A stretch of DNA of 64,000 nucleotides from Caulobacteraceae bacterium (GCA_003164925.1 PLRV01000018.1:23610-87609), one strand, 5' to 3'. Counted from the stretch's first letter, positions 27,787-37,009 are shown. Numbers and translations are program-made. The notes: generated by a model not told the origin, from the letters alone.

Positions 27787-27837
27787 AACAATATTCGGCA
27801 TAGTCCTTTCCCAAATAAGAGGTTGGGAGGCGATTCA

Positions 27838-30330
27838 ATGAGACGGCCGTCTTTGACCGCCAAACTGCTCATTGTGGTGCTCGCGCTGTCGTTCGCCTTT
27901 ACCGGCATCTGCGCCGTGACGGGATTTTTCGCCTTCCGGCGCGCCTTTGTTCAAGCCAAGGAGGCCGACCTTGCCCTCTACGCCGCGGAGCGGGGACGCG
28001 AACAAAGCGCGGTGTTCCGCGCCCTGGCCCTCAGACACCAGGCGGCGACCGCCGCCTTGGTCCGCCGTCTGGACGCCTTGAGCGAGGCCCAGGTCGATCA
28101 GCGGTTCGCGCGCGATTTCCCACTGGCTTCCGATGGCAGCCGCCGCACCCCACCGGTCCTGTACTACGGCCGAAAGCTCCCTTCGGGCCAGGTCCAGTTT
28201 GGACTGGATGGCGACATAGCCGATGGCAAGACCGTGTCGCGGACGGAAAAACGCTTGCTGCTGACCGCACTCGATGTCGTGCAGGAGATCGGCGAAGGCC
28301 AACAGAACCGGCTCGATAACTTCGAATTCTTCACGGCCAACGGCAACGTCATTCTCTTCGCGCCCAATCCGCCCGGCTGGCTCGTGCAGCTGCGAGCCCG
28401 CCGACGGCAGTCGAGGCAGGCGGCGCCGGCCGGCCCGTCCGTCGGCCAGGTTCCCAGCTTGGTGCAAGGGATGCGGTGCGACCCCGCTCCAGATTCGAAA
28501 GAGTCCCGGGCGTGTTTCTCGCCGGCCGTCGTCGATGGCCGTGTTGTCGGCGCCTTCGGCTCGGTGCTCCTCAAAGATGAGTACTTGCCGGCGGTGTTCA
28601 AGGACCAGGCGCCCGGCGTCGCCCAAATGCTCATCACCGACAAGGGCGAACTAGTCGCCTCATCCGGGAATGCGGACGACGGCCGGCTCACTGAGAGCGA
28701 GCGACTGCAGTTGCGCACTCAAGCGGCGAAAGCCATCATCGCGGCTATCAAGCGTAGCGGGCTCAACAGCGGCGTGCTGACCAGGACAAACTCTGGCCGC
28801 TTGATCGCCTTCACCCGGCTTGAGACCCCCGCCTTGTATCTGGTGGTGGCGACTTCGCGGACTCCGATTGAGGTGCGCGCCGGCTGGACGTCACTGGCGA
28901 TCGTCGGCGCTGGCCTGCTCGCCCTGCTCGGCACGGGCCTGATGATCTTTCTCTATACCCGCCGGCTGATCGTGCGGCCGCTGGAGCGGCTGGCCCGCCA
29001 TAGCCTGAGAATGCGCGCCGCGACGGAGCCGCTGGACGCGGCGATCTTGAACGAGGCGTCGGATCTCGAAGCGCGCAGGGACGAAATCGGCGACCTGGCT
29101 CATTGCTTGGCCGAGGAACGGGCGCGCGCGGATGAAATCCTGCAATCGCTTGAGGAGCGGGTCGCCGAGCGCACCGGCGAACTGGACCGGGCCAACCGGG
29201 CCAAGTCCTCGTTCCTCGCCAATATGAGCCATGAGTTGCGCACCCCGCTCAATGGGGTGGTGGCGCTGTCAGACCTGTTGGCCAAACGCCAGTCCTGCGA
29301 GGAAGACCGCAAGATGGCCGAGCTGGTGGTCTCCTCGGCCAAGCTGCTTGAGCAGGTGCTCACGGACATCCTGGACGTATCCAAGATCGAAGCCGGCCAA
29401 TTGACCTTGACCCACGAGCCGTTCGAACTGGAAAGCCTGGTCAGCCGCATCGCCCAGCTGCATAGCGCCACGGCCGAGCGCAAGGGCGTGAGCTTGGACT
29501 GGACCGTGTCCCCCGCCGCCGCCGGCCGCTATCTGGGCGACGAGGTGCGCATCACCCAGGTCCTGTCCAACCTGCTGTCCAACGCCGTCAAGTTCACTGC
29601 GCACGGCCGTGTGGGCCTGGCGGTCGACGCGGGTCCAGAGGGATTGACGCTGACGGTCGAGGACACCGGCATCGGTTTTTCACCCGACATGGCCGAACGC
29701 CTATTCAAGCCCTTCGAACAGGCCGACGCCTCGGTCACCCGCCAATTCGGGGGCACCGGCCTGGGTCTGGCCATCGCCAAGTCCCTATGCGCGCTGATGG
29801 GCGGCTCGATCTGCGCCCAATCCGAAGTCGGCCGCGGCGCCCGGTTCACCGCGACGCTGCCCTTGCTCAGAGCCGGGGAGGCGGTGAGCTATGAGACTGA
29901 GACGGCGCCGTTGGAAGTCGGGCTGGAAGGAATACGGGTGCTGTTGGCCGAGGATCATCCGACCAACCAGGCGGTGGTGCGCCTGATCCTTGAGCCTCTG
30001 GGGGTGAATATCACCCTGGTCGAGAACGGGGCCGACGCCGTGGAGCGGTTCAAGGCCGAGTCGTTCGACGTGGTGCTGATGGATCGGCATATGCCGGTGA
30101 TGGACGGTTTGACCGCCATCCGCCTGATCCGGGCGCACGAGGCGCAGGCCGGAGGCGAACCAACCCCAATCATCGTCCTGACCGCCGACGCCCTTCCCGA
30201 ACATGCGCAAGCCAGCCGCACCGCGGGAGCCGACGGGCACCTGTCCAAGCCGATCCGCCCCGCTGGCCTGATCGCGGCGCTCCAGCGGGCCGTGGCTCCG
30301 GCCGAGCGGAGCAAGTCCGAGGTGGCCTGA
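27838..30330 (+). CDS. Membrane-bound hybrid sensor histidine kinase
   Basis: An 830-residue sensor. Order: membrane helix at about residues 8-30, a periplasmic cache-like sensor domain to about 350, a second helix (about 350-372), HAMP region, coiled linker, HisKA with phospho-acceptor His in FLANMSHELRTPLNG (about 463), HATPase with NAVKF, DTGIGF and GGTGLGLAI boxes, and a C-terminal receiver with EDHPTN and the phospho-acceptor Asp in VLMDRHMPVMDG near 750. I start at the ATG at 27838, preceded by TTGGGAGG; longer frames upstream are the permease remnant. No response regulator or DNA-binding partner lies beside it, so the signal and the output are unknown. Confidence 0.93.
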   Translation: MRRPSLTAKLLIVVLALSFAFTGICAVTGFFAFRRAFVQAKEADLALYAAERGREQSAVFRALALRHQAATAALVRRLDALSEAQVDQRFARDFPLASDGSRRTPPVLYYGRKLPSGQVQFGLDGDIADGKTVSRTEKRLLLTALDVVQEIGEGQQNRLDNFEFFTANGNVILFAPNPPGWLVQLRARRRQSRQAAPAGPSVGQVPSLVQGMRCDPAPDSKESRACFSPAVVDGRVVGAFGSVLLKDEYLPAVFKDQAPGVAQMLITDKGELVASSGNADDGRLTESERLQLRTQAAKAIIAAIKRSGLNSGVLTRTNSGRLIAFTRLETPALYLVVATSRTPIEVRAGWTSLAIVGAGLLALLGTGLMIFLYTRRLIVRPLERLARHSLRMRAATEPLDAAILNEASDLEARRDEIGDLAHCLAEERARADEILQSLEERVAERTGELDRANRAKSSFLANMSHELRTPLNGVVALSDLLAKRQSCEEDRKMAELVVSSAKLLEQVLTDILDVSKIEAGQLTLTHEPFELESLVSRIAQLHSATAERKGVSLDWTVSPAAAGRYLGDEVRITQVLSNLLSNAVKFTAHGRVGLAVDAGPEGLTLTVEDTGIGFSPDMAERLFKPFEQADASVTRQFGGTGLGLAIAKSLCALMGGSICAQSEVGRGARFTATLPLLRAGEAVSYETETAPLEVGLEGIRVLLAEDHPTNQAVVRLILEPLGVNITLVENGADAVERFKAESFDVVLMDRHMPVMDGLTAIRLIRAHEAQAGGEPTPIIVLTADALPEHAQASRTAGADGHLSKPIRPAGLIAALQRAVAPAERSKSEVA

Positions 30331-30361
30331 TGGCGGTCTCGGTTTTGCCCAGGTGTCTGCC

Positions 30362-30802
30362 TTAGGCCCTTCTATTCAGCGTCAACGACGTGGCTGGGCG
30401 CATGGCCTGCTTGGCCTTGGGGCCGTAGCCCGCGACCGCGCCCCGCTGGCGGGCAATCTCTTCGGCGATGGCGCGAACCAGGCCCTCGGTGATGATCTTG
30501 GCCGCTTCCACCGCACGGCCATGGCGGGCCAGAACGGCATCGAAGGCGCGGGTGGAGACGATGAGGCGCTTGCGCAATTCGAAGGGGGCCCCCGCCAGCA
30601 GGTCTGGCCGCGACTGCACGCGCAGGCTTTCGTGGCGATAAAGGTTGGCCAGCCGGCCGGTCTCTTCGGCGTTGAGAGCGGCCTCGTGAGGACGGCGCGC
30701 CTCGAACGCCTGGACCTGCTCGGTGATCAGCGCGGTCAGGCGCTCAGTCAGGGTGATGAGCTGCAGCACGCGGCCGGCGGCGTCGGGAGCGTCGAGCGCC
30801 AT
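30362..30802 (-). CDS. flbY: Flagellar protein FlbY (FlgN-like)
   Basis: A 146-residue, strongly helical protein without signal peptide, last gene of the flgI-flgJ-flbY run. Position and length match Caulobacter FlbY, a flagellar assembly protein; the heptad-rich helices (VLQLITLTERLTALITEQVQ) recall FlgN-type chaperones for hook-associated proteins. The start lies one base after the flgJ stop. The chaperone role is an inference from context and helix content. Confidence 0.75.
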   Translation of the reverse strand: MALDAPDAAGRVLQLITLTERLTALITEQVQAFEARRPHEAALNAEETGRLANLYRHESLRVQSRPDLLAGAPFELRKRLIVSTRAFDAVLARHGRAVEAAKIITEGLVRAIAEEIARQRGAVAGYGPKAKQAMRPATSLTLNRRA

Positions 30803-30803
30803 A

Positions 30804-31106
30804 TCAGGCGAGACCCTGCAGTTTTAGCATCTCGGCCTGGACGGATTTGGCTAGGCCGACGCCGTGGCCCTCGGCGATCTGCTTGCCCACAGCGTCCATC
30901 ATGATCGACTTGAAGGCCTCGCCGCCTTCACCGCCCCCCATGTCCACGTCTTTGAATACCGACTGCAGCATGCTCGACAGGAAGGAGGCCTCGAACTTCT
31001 TGGAGGTCTCTGAAATCTTGGCGCGCGCCGTGGCCTGCTGGGCCGGGGTCATGGCTGCGGCGGCCGCTTGGGCGGGGGTCACGGGCAGGGCGACAGGAGT
31101 CATCAC
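30804..31106 (-). CDS. flgJ: Stand-alone rod-binding protein (FlgJ N-terminal domain)
   Basis: A 100-residue protein carrying only the FlgJ rod-binding/capping domain: KFEASFLSSMLQSVF and GGEAFKSIMMDAVGKQIA are the family motifs. The muramidase domain of enteric FlgJ is absent, as is normal for Alphaproteobacteria, where a separate lytic enzyme opens the wall. It helps the flagellar rod assemble through the periplasm. The ATG overlaps the flgI stop, so the two are translationally coupled. Confidence 0.88.
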   Translation of the reverse strand: MMTPVALPVTPAQAAAAAMTPAQQATARAKISETSKKFEASFLSSMLQSVFKDVDMGGGEGGEAFKSIMMDAVGKQIAEGHGVGLAKSVQAEMLKLQGLA

Positions 31107-32221
31107 ATCACCTGAATGTCGGCTTGTAGGGCGCCGGCGGCCTTGATGGTCTGCAGGATGGAAATCATGTCGCGAGGGGTCACGCCCAGTGCGTTGAGTC
31201 CGGCCACCAGGGTCGCCAGCGAGGCGCCTTCCTTGACCACCAGCAATCTCTTGCCCTTCTCTTCGTCGATAGAAACGGCCGATTTGGGCGTGACGGTGGT
31301 CTGGCCCTGGCTGAAGGGAGCCGGCTGGCTTACCTGAGGGGTCTCCTGCACGGAAATGGTCAGGTTCCCTTGGGCGATGGCTACGGTGGACACACGCACG
31401 TCCGATCCCATTACGATCACGCCGGACACCTCGTCGATCACCACCCGGGCGGGCGAGTCGGGCTCGACCTGCATCTGTTCGACCGTGGTGACGAAGCTGA
31501 CCATGTCCATACCAGCGGGTGGGTGCAGGGTGACGATGGTCGGGTTGTCCGAGGCCGCGCTGCCGGGGAAGCTCGTGTTGATCACATCAGCGATGCGGCG
31601 CGCGGTGGTGAAGTCAGGATTCTTCAGGGTCAGCCGCAGCTGACTCATGCTGGACAATTGGAAGCTGACCTCGCGCTCGACCACCGCGCCGGCTGCGATA
31701 CGGCCGGACGTCGGCACGCCGCGGGTGACGGCGGATCCCGAAGCCCCTTGGGCTGAAACCGCTCCGGTCTGTACGGTCCCCTGGGCCACCGCATAAGCCT
31801 CGCCATCGGCGCCCAGCAGCGGCGTGACCAGCAGGGTGCCGCCCAGCAGGCTTTTGGCGTCGCCCAAGGCCGAGACCGTGGCGTCGACCGGGGACCCGGT
31901 GGCGGCGAAGGGTGGCAGTCTGGCGGTGACCATCACCGCGGCGACATTCTTGGTGTTCAAGGTGGCGTCGCGGGTATTGACGCCGAGGCGCTCCAGCATC
32001 GCCTCCAGGCTCTGGCGGGTGAACGGCGAGTTGTTGAGGGTGTCGCCCGTACCGGCCAGGCCCACAACGATGCCGTAGCCCACCAGCATGTTCTCACGCA
32101 CGCCCTCGAAATCGACGATGTCTTTGATTCGGGACTTGGCGAAGCTCGGCTGGGCGCCCAGGCAGACGGCGGCGAGCGCCGCAATGATGACAGGAATACG
32201 GGGCCAAAAGAGGCGACGCAT
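31103..32221 (-). CDS. flgI: Flagellar P-ring protein precursor
   Basis: A 372-residue periplasmic subunit of the flagellar P-ring, the bushing in the peptidoglycan layer. It has a signal peptide ending near QPSFA, then RIKDIVDFEGVRENMLVGYGIVVGL, the diagnostic FlgI N-terminus, and SLEAMLERLGVN, PTSGRIAAGAVVERE and VGSDVRVSTVAIAQGNL-like segments. First gene of the flgI-flgJ-flbY operon and divergent from fliX. A sigma-54 promoter candidate lies 54 bases upstream, fitting class III flagellar control. Confidence 0.96.
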   Translation of the reverse strand: MRRLFWPRIPVIIAALAAVCLGAQPSFAKSRIKDIVDFEGVRENMLVGYGIVVGLAGTGDTLNNSPFTRQSLEAMLERLGVNTRDATLNTKNVAAVMVTARLPPFAATGSPVDATVSALGDAKSLLGGTLLVTPLLGADGEAYAVAQGTVQTGAVSAQGASGSAVTRGVPTSGRIAAGAVVEREVSFQLSSMSQLRLTLKNPDFTTARRIADVINTSFPGSAASDNPTIVTLHPPAGMDMVSFVTTVEQMQVEPDSPARVVIDEVSGVIVMGSDVRVSTVAIAQGNLTISVQETPQVSQPAPFSQGQTTVTPKSAVSIDEEKGKRLLVVKEGASLATLVAGLNALGVTPRDMISILQTIKAAGALQADIQVM

Positions 32222-32274
32222 GGACGGTTCCGCACGGATTCAGACGGATGGACCGCCTTTTGTGTCTACCCCAT

Positions 32275-32289
32275 GCGATGAACGTGCCA
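32275..32289 (-). promoter_or_regulatory. Candidate sigma-54 promoter of flgI
   Basis: Read on the minus strand, TGGCACGTTCATCGC fits TGGCAC-N5-TTGC with one change in the -12 box, keeping the essential GG and GC dinucleotides at the right spacing. It ends 54 bases before the flgI ATG. Class III flagellar genes in Caulobacter use sigma-54. Confidence 0.68.
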
Positions 32290-32378
32290 ACTTGTGCACA
32301 AAAAAACTATATTAAAAACAACATGTTATTTGCGGAGCTCGTGCTCCCGCCTTTGCGCAGGGCAAGTTCTGCCGGGCA

Positions 32379-32393
32379 TTAACCATACTGCAA
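32379..32393 (+). promoter_or_regulatory. Candidate CtrA site upstream of fliX
   Basis: TTAACCATACTGCAA matches the left half of the CtrA motif TTAA-N7-TTAA exactly, including the common TTAACCAT form; the right half is GCAA. It lies 76 bases before the fliX ATG, and class II flagellar genes in Caulobacter are CtrA-dependent. Confidence 0.5.
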
Positions 32394-32468
32394 GCAGCGC
32401 GGCGGAGACTTCGTGTTAAGGCCATGCGCCAGGGATGTGCGCATGCGCTGGCGGGTTGAGGTGAAACC

Positions 32469-32903
32469 ATGAAGATTGGCGGTCCGAACGGCGCATCTTC
32501 CGCTGGCGCCGTGGGGCGGGGTCGACCGGCGACAGGCGGCCAGGGCTTTGTCCCCACCGAGGCGGCGGAGGGCTCGGCTCCGACCGACCAGGCGAGTCGT
32601 CTGGAGAGCCTGGAAGGGGTGATCACCCTGTCCGCGCTGCTCGCTCTGCAGGGGGTGGACGATCCCCTCCTGCGGCGTCGGCGCATGGTCGGGCGCGCGG
32701 GACGCATCTTGGATCTGCTGGACGAACTGAAGCTGGCTCTGATCGATGGCGAGGCCTCGCCCGCGGTGCTCGACCAGCTGCTGGTCGCTGTGCGCGAGGA
32801 GCGCGCGGCCACGGAAGATCCGCGCCTGGATGCGGTGCTGGATCAGATTGAAACGCGCGCGGCCGTTGAGTTGGCCAAGGTCGGTCGCTCGCGCGCCGCC
32901 TGA
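32469..32903 (+). CDS. fliX: Class II flagellar assembly regulator FliX
   Basis: A 144-residue protein found in Caulobacter and near relatives, divergent from flgI as in Caulobacter. FliX links basal-body completion to the activity of FlbD, the sigma-54 activator for late flagellar genes. The N-terminal 50 residues are low-complexity; the conserved helical part includes LFALQ-type LSALLALQGVDDPLLRRRR and ILDLLDELKLALIDG. Recognition rests on these helices, the length and the flgI divergence. The start ATG follows a GAGGTGAAACC ribosome site. Confidence 0.86.
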   Translation: MKIGGPNGASSAGAVGRGRPATGGQGFVPTEAAEGSAPTDQASRLESLEGVITLSALLALQGVDDPLLRRRRMVGRAGRILDLLDELKLALIDGEASPAVLDQLLVAVREERAATEDPRLDAVLDQIETRAAVELAKVGRSRAA

Positions 32904-33006
32904 ACGGAATCCAAGCTTGGAAACGAGCTCGATTGAACCGTTCGAGCGATTTGCTATAAGCGCTGCGCTCGGCTAGATCGGTAGGCAACCGACTTGGAGG
33001 GCGTCA

Positions 33007-33435
33007 ATGAAGGCGGCCGTGGTGCAAGTAGAAACGTCAAATTATCGTCCGTCCGACGATGAGCCGTTTATGAATGAACGGCAGCTCCGGTACTTCGAGC
33101 AAAAGCTTCTTTCCTGGAAAGAAGATATCCTGCGCGAATCACGCGAGACGCTCACGCATCTTCAGACCGACACCGAGAATCATCCTGACTTGGCCGACCG
33201 CGCCTCGTCAGAAACTGATCGGTCACTGGAATTGCGCACCCGCGACCGGCAAAGGAAACTGATCTCCAAGATCGATGAGGCCCTGCGCCGGATCGAGGAC
33301 GGTTCCTACGGCTACTGCGAGGAGACCGGAGAGCCTATCGGTCTTGCGCGGCTGGAGGCGCGTCCGATCGCCACCCTGAGCCTGGAGGCGCAGGAGCGTC
33401 ACGAACGTCGCGAGCGCGTCCACCGCGACGACTGA
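33007..33435 (+). CDS. dksA: RNA polymerase-binding factor DksA
   Basis: A 142-residue DksA/TraR protein that binds the RNA polymerase secondary channel with ppGpp. The coiled-coil region carries the DRASSETDRSLELRTRDR pattern with the functional Asp near its tip, followed by YGYCEETGEPIGLARLEARP. Only one of the usual four zinc-ligand cysteines is present; the rest of the finger reads ATLSLEAQERHE, as in other alphaproteobacterial DksA. A short N-terminal leader precedes FMNERQLRYFE. The start ATG has GGAGG just upstream. Confidence 0.93.
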   Translation: MKAAVVQVETSNYRPSDDEPFMNERQLRYFEQKLLSWKEDILRESRETLTHLQTDTENHPDLADRASSETDRSLELRTRDRQRKLISKIDEALRRIEDGSYGYCEETGEPIGLARLEARPIATLSLEAQERHERRERVHRDD

Positions 33436-33446
33436 TCGATTCACTC

Positions 33447-33549
33447 AGAGCACGATGGGTTTAGGCGGAATTGCCTAAACGCTGAAGCGTGCGCTAGATT
33501 CAAATATGTAGAGCCGGATTCAGACTTCGTGAGAAGCCATCTGGCTCTA
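33447..33549. repeat. Two-hairpin dispersed repeat, copy 2
   Basis: Same orientation and layout as copy 1, about 90 per cent identical by eye. Hairpin 1 is 33447-33495 and hairpin 2 is 33509-33549. It lies between convergent dksA and the LOG gene and fills nearly the whole gap. The TAG stop of the LOG gene is the outer edge of hairpin 2. Confidence 0.9.
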
Positions 33550-34191
33550 GGTGAGCGAGGACGCTTCGGGCTCCACGGGGGCGCCCGCGCCGAGCATGGC
33601 CCGCATGGCTGGCAGAATCTCCTCCGGCCGTTCCACCGCCCGATAGGCGTCCAGGAACCACGCGGGGGAAAGACCCTGCTCGACGATGTGGGCAAACAGG
33701 TCGAACAGCCGCGTCCAATAGCCGCCCGGGTTGAGAAACACGATCGGTTTGGCGTGCAGGTCCAGCCGTCGCCAGGACAGCAGCTCCACCACTTCCTCCA
33801 AGGTGCCCACGCCGCCCGGCAGGACGGCGAACGCGTCGGATTGCGCGAACATGATCGCCTTGCGCTCATGCATGGAGTGGACGAACACGGTCTCGACCGC
33901 ATCAAGAGCGCCTTCGCGGCTGCTCAGGAAGGTCGGCATGACGCCCAGCACCCGGCCGCCGGCCATGTGCGCGGCCCTCGCGCAAGCGCCCATCAGCCCC
34001 ACGCCGCCGCCGCCGTAGACCAGTCGGACGCCGGCTGCGGCTAGGTCTTCGCCCAACCGTTGCGCGCCGGCCGCATATTGCGGGTCCGTTCCGTTCGACG
34101 ACGCGCAGAACACGCAGACCGAGTCTAGGGCCTGGCCTGAAACCCGCTCTTGCGCTCTCATTTCGTCTCCCAATGCCGAGGCTGCCGTCAT
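33547..34191 (-). CDS. LOG-family protein (cytokinin riboside 5'-monophosphate phosphoribohydrolase-like)
   Basis: A 214-residue Rossmann-fold protein with VCVFCASSNGTDPQY at the N-terminus, LVYGGGGVGLMGACARAA, and the catalytic PGGVGTLEEVVELLSW motif near residue 120-135 plus MHERKAIMF. The family removes ribose 5-phosphate from N6-modified AMP or other nucleotides; the bacterial substrate is often plain AMP. The start is uncertain within the first 12 residues. The TAG stop is formed by the repeat element at its 3' end. Divergent from the lipoprotein gene. Confidence 0.88.
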   Translation of the reverse strand: MTAASALGDEMRAQERVSGQALDSVCVFCASSNGTDPQYAAGAQRLGEDLAAAGVRLVYGGGGVGLMGACARAAHMAGGRVLGVMPTFLSSREGALDAVETVFVHSMHERKAIMFAQSDAFAVLPGGVGTLEEVVELLSWRRLDLHAKPIVFLNPGGYWTRLFDLFAHIVEQGLSPAWFLDAYRAVERPEEILPAMRAMLGAGAPVEPEASSLT

Positions 34192-34346
34192 GACCGATTC
34201 GAACCGCTCTTTCGATCCGATCTTCGCTTCCTTCGCCGCCGGCGGCAGGAAATTTTCGCGGACCGCGACAGCTTAGCGACTTATGCTGCGGCTTGTCGCG
34301 CCGCCCCGGGGATCTGGGCATAATACTTGGGGATCAGGACCGGGTG

Positions 34347-35165
34347 ATGAAAGTCGTACAAGCTTGGACCGCTTTGGCTTTTACCACGGCCGTGGCGCTG
34401 TGCGGCTGTGGCCGGTCCGCCCCCTGGGCTCCCGCGGCCGAACGACCCTCGAGTCGTCCCAATGACGCCAATGACAACGGCTACCTGGCCCCGCCGCGCG
34501 CGCGCCAGGCCATCTTGGCCGGCGACGGGGCGACGGTGCTGTCCGGCCTGGCCTTGGCCGGGGCGACGGTGCGGGTGACGAGCCCGGACGGACGACGCCA
34601 GGAGGCCAAGGTCGACGACGCCGGGGCCTGGAGCGTAAGCCTGCCCGCCGTCGGCCCGGCGATATATGGTCTGTCGCAGGAGGCGTCTGGCCGGTTGGAC
34701 CAGGCGCAGGGCTATGTGGTGGTGCTGCCCGGCGCCCCGCCCGTGGCTGCGGAATTGAGGTCCGGGGCCGGTGCGCGGCTGCTGCAGGGCGGCGCCGGCA
34801 AGCTGCAGATCGACGCGGTCGATTTTGACGATACGGGCGCGGCCGTCGTGTCGGGTTGGGCCGCCCCCAACCAGCCGCTCCGCGTTTTGTTGGACGGCGT
34901 CGTGGCCGATGAAAGCACGGCCGGCGCCACGGGACGCTTCTCTCTCGCGCTGCCCAAGCCCTTGGTCGCTGGGCGGCGCGCTTTGCAGATTGTGGTCCCG
35001 AATGGCGCGAAAGTCCGGGCCGATCTGGAGGTCGGGCCTGCCTCGCCCTTTGCCGGCGCGATGCGGGCGTTCAAGCACGGCTCCAGTTGGCGCATCGACT
35101 GGAAGACCCCCGCCGGCGGCGATCAGACCACCATCCTGTTTCCCACGCCAAGGACCGGGCCTTGA
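34347..35165 (+). CDS. Lipoprotein with Ig-like/carboxypeptidase-regulatory-like segments
   Basis: A 272-residue predicted lipoprotein: signal helix then lipobox LCGC with Cys near residue 21. The body has two beta-rich units with patterns such as VLSGLALAGATVRVTSPDGRRQEAKVDDAG-type and GWAAPNQPLRVLLDGVVADE, resembling Ig-like or carboxypeptidase-regulatory repeats that occur in envelope proteins. No catalytic motif is visible. Its stop overlaps the TTG start of the ABC exporter gene (TTGA), suggesting coupled expression; a functional tie to the exporter is not evident. Confidence 0.75.
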   Translation: MKVVQAWTALAFTTAVALCGCGRSAPWAPAAERPSSRPNDANDNGYLAPPRARQAILAGDGATVLSGLALAGATVRVTSPDGRRQEAKVDDAGAWSVSLPAVGPAIYGLSQEASGRLDQAQGYVVVLPGAPPVAAELRSGAGARLLQGGAGKLQIDAVDFDDTGAAVVSGWAAPNQPLRVLLDGVVADESTAGATGRFSLALPKPLVAGRRALQIVVPNGAKVRADLEVGPASPFAGAMRAFKHGSSWRIDWKTPAGGDQTTILFPTPRTGP

Positions 35166-37009
35166 ACGGACGAGGCGCCGGACGCGCTGAGCGCGATCGC
35201 GCCGGCCGGGAGCTTGAGGCGGGCGGCAAACCCAGCCTCGCTCGGGCCCTGGGCGATCTGTGGGCCCTGATCATGCGTTCGCAGGCGCCGCAGTTGCGCC
35301 TGCGCACCGCCATAGCGCTCCTGCTGACCCTGGCGGGTAAGGCGCTTGGGGTGTGGGCGCCCCTGCTGATCGGACAGGCGATCAGCCGTCTGTCCCACGG
35401 GCGTGGCCCCGCCGCCGGGGTTGGGCTGTCCTTCGCCGGCTTGGCCCTGGGCTGGGCGCTGCTGCGGTTCCTGTCGGCGGCCGCGCCCCAGGCGCGCGAC
35501 GCCATCTTCACGGTGGTGTCTCAGGCGGCCCAGCGGCGAGCGGCCACAGAGACCTTCGGTCACGCGCTCAGCCTGTCGATGGACTACCACCAGACCAAGC
35601 GCAGCGGAGCCCTGTCGCGCACCATCGACCGGGGCGCCCGCTCGATCGAGTACCTGATCCGCACCTTGGCCTTCAACATGGCGCCCACGGTGTTCGAATT
35701 ATTGCTCGCCGCCGCTGTTCTGCAGCACGTCTACGACTGGCGCTACGCGGCGTTGGTGATGGCCACGGTGGTGGTCTACGGGGCTCTGACCTTCGTTGTG
35801 TCGGACTGGCGCATTGGCCACCGGCGAGCGCTTAACGAGGCTGATTCCGAGGCCGCGGGACGGGCGGTGGACGCCCTGCTTAACTACGAGACCGTCAAGA
35901 GCTTCGGCGCGGAACGCCGGGCGGTGGAGAGTTACGACGAAGCCCTCGTCGCCTACGCCCAGGCCGCGGTGAAAGCCAATACGTCGCTCGTGATGCTCAA
36001 CGTCGTGCAGGCGGCGATCATGAGCGCAGGCCTGGCGGCTATGGCCCTGATGGCGGGCCTCGATGCCGCCGCGGGCAAGATCGAGGTGGGGGCGATTACC
36101 GCCGTCACCCTGATGATGATGAACATCTACGCACCGCTCAACATCCTGGGCTTCGCCTACCGCGAGATCCGCCAATCGATCATCGACATGGAAGCCATGG
36201 TCGACCTGTGGCGGCAAAAACCTGCGGTGGCCGATCTGCCGGACGCCCGTCCCCTGACGCCGGCGGACGCGCGCGGCGCCGAGCTGGTGTTTCACGAGGT
36301 GGGCTTTCGCCATACCGCACGCTCCCAGGGTCTGAACGGGGTGTCCTTCCGCGCCGCGCCCGGCTCGACGGTAGCGGTTGTGGGCTCCTCGGGCGCCGGC
36401 AAGAGCACGCTCGTTCGCCTAGCCATGCGCCTGATCGATCCGCAGGAGGGGGCGGTGCGCATTGACGGCTGCGACTTGCGCGATCTGACGCAGGCTTCCC
36501 TGCGCCGGGCCGTGGCCCTGGTGCCGCAGGACGTGGCCCTGTTCAACGACACCATTCGTGCGAACGTGGCTTTCGGCCGGCCGGGGGCCGACGATCAGGC
36601 GACGTGGGCCGCCGTAGACGCCGCCGAGCTGGGCGATTTCATCCGCGGCCTGCCCCACGGGATCGACACCAGGGTGGGTGAGCGCGGTTTGAAGCTGTCC
36701 GGCGGCGAGCGCCAGAGAGTGGGCCTGGCGCGGGCCTTGATCGCCGATCCGCGCCTCCTGATCCTGGACGAGGCCACCAGCGCGCTGGACAGCCGCACCG
36801 AGGCGGCGATCCAGGCGACGCTGCGCCGCGCCCGTCAGGGCCGCACGACCCTGGTGGTGGCCCACCGCCTGTCGACCGTGGCCGACGCCGATCTGATCCT
36901 TGTGCTCAAGGGCGGAAAGATCGTGGAGCAGGGCGACCACGCCGCCCTGATCGAGCAGGACGGCGAGTACGCGGCCTTATGGCGGCGTCAGACGCGGCGC
37001 AAAGCTTAA
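35162..37009 (+). CDS. Atm1-family ABC exporter (fused permease-ATPase)
   Basis: A 615-residue half-transporter that dimerises in the inner membrane. Six membrane helices span about residues 40-310; the segment SRTIDRGARSIEYLIRTLAFN with FNMAPTVFELLL matches bacterial Atm1 relatives that export glutathione-type conjugates and help metal detoxification or Fe-S metabolism. The ATPase has Walker A VGSSGAGKSTL, signature LSGGERQRVGLARAL and Walker B LLILDEATSALDS. The TTG at 35162 overlapping the lipoprotein stop is the likeliest start; longer frames extend into the upstream gene. The substrate is not predictable. Confidence 0.85.
   Translation: MNGRGAGRAERDRAGRELEAGGKPSLARALGDLWALIMRSQAPQLRLRTAIALLLTLAGKALGVWAPLLIGQAISRLSHGRGPAAGVGLSFAGLALGWALLRFLSAAAPQARDAIFTVVSQAAQRRAATETFGHALSLSMDYHQTKRSGALSRTIDRGARSIEYLIRTLAFNMAPTVFELLLAAAVLQHVYDWRYAALVMATVVVYGALTFVVSDWRIGHRRALNEADSEAAGRAVDALLNYETVKSFGAERRAVESYDEALVAYAQAAVKANTSLVMLNVVQAAIMSAGLAAMALMAGLDAAAGKIEVGAITAVTLMMMNIYAPLNILGFAYREIRQSIIDMEAMVDLWRQKPAVADLPDARPLTPADARGAELVFHEVGFRHTARSQGLNGVSFRAAPGSTVAVVGSSGAGKSTLVRLAMRLIDPQEGAVRIDGCDLRDLTQASLRRAVALVPQDVALFNDTIRANVAFGRPGADDQATWAAVDAAELGDFIRGLPHGIDTRVGERGLKLSGGERQRVGLARALIADPRLLILDEATSALDSRTEAAIQATLRRARQGRTTLVVAHRLSTVADADLILVLKGGKIVEQGDHAALIEQDGEYAALWRRQTRRKA

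Noticed and set aside
27652-27838. Longer N-terminus for the hybrid kinase beginning at 27652
   Set aside because: The extra residues match a PiT permease end, and a good ribosome site lies before the ATG at 27838.
32348-32372. A second sigma-54-like element between flgI and fliX (CCGGCAGAACTTGC on the minus strand)
   Set aside because: The spacing between the GG and GC boxes is two bases too short.
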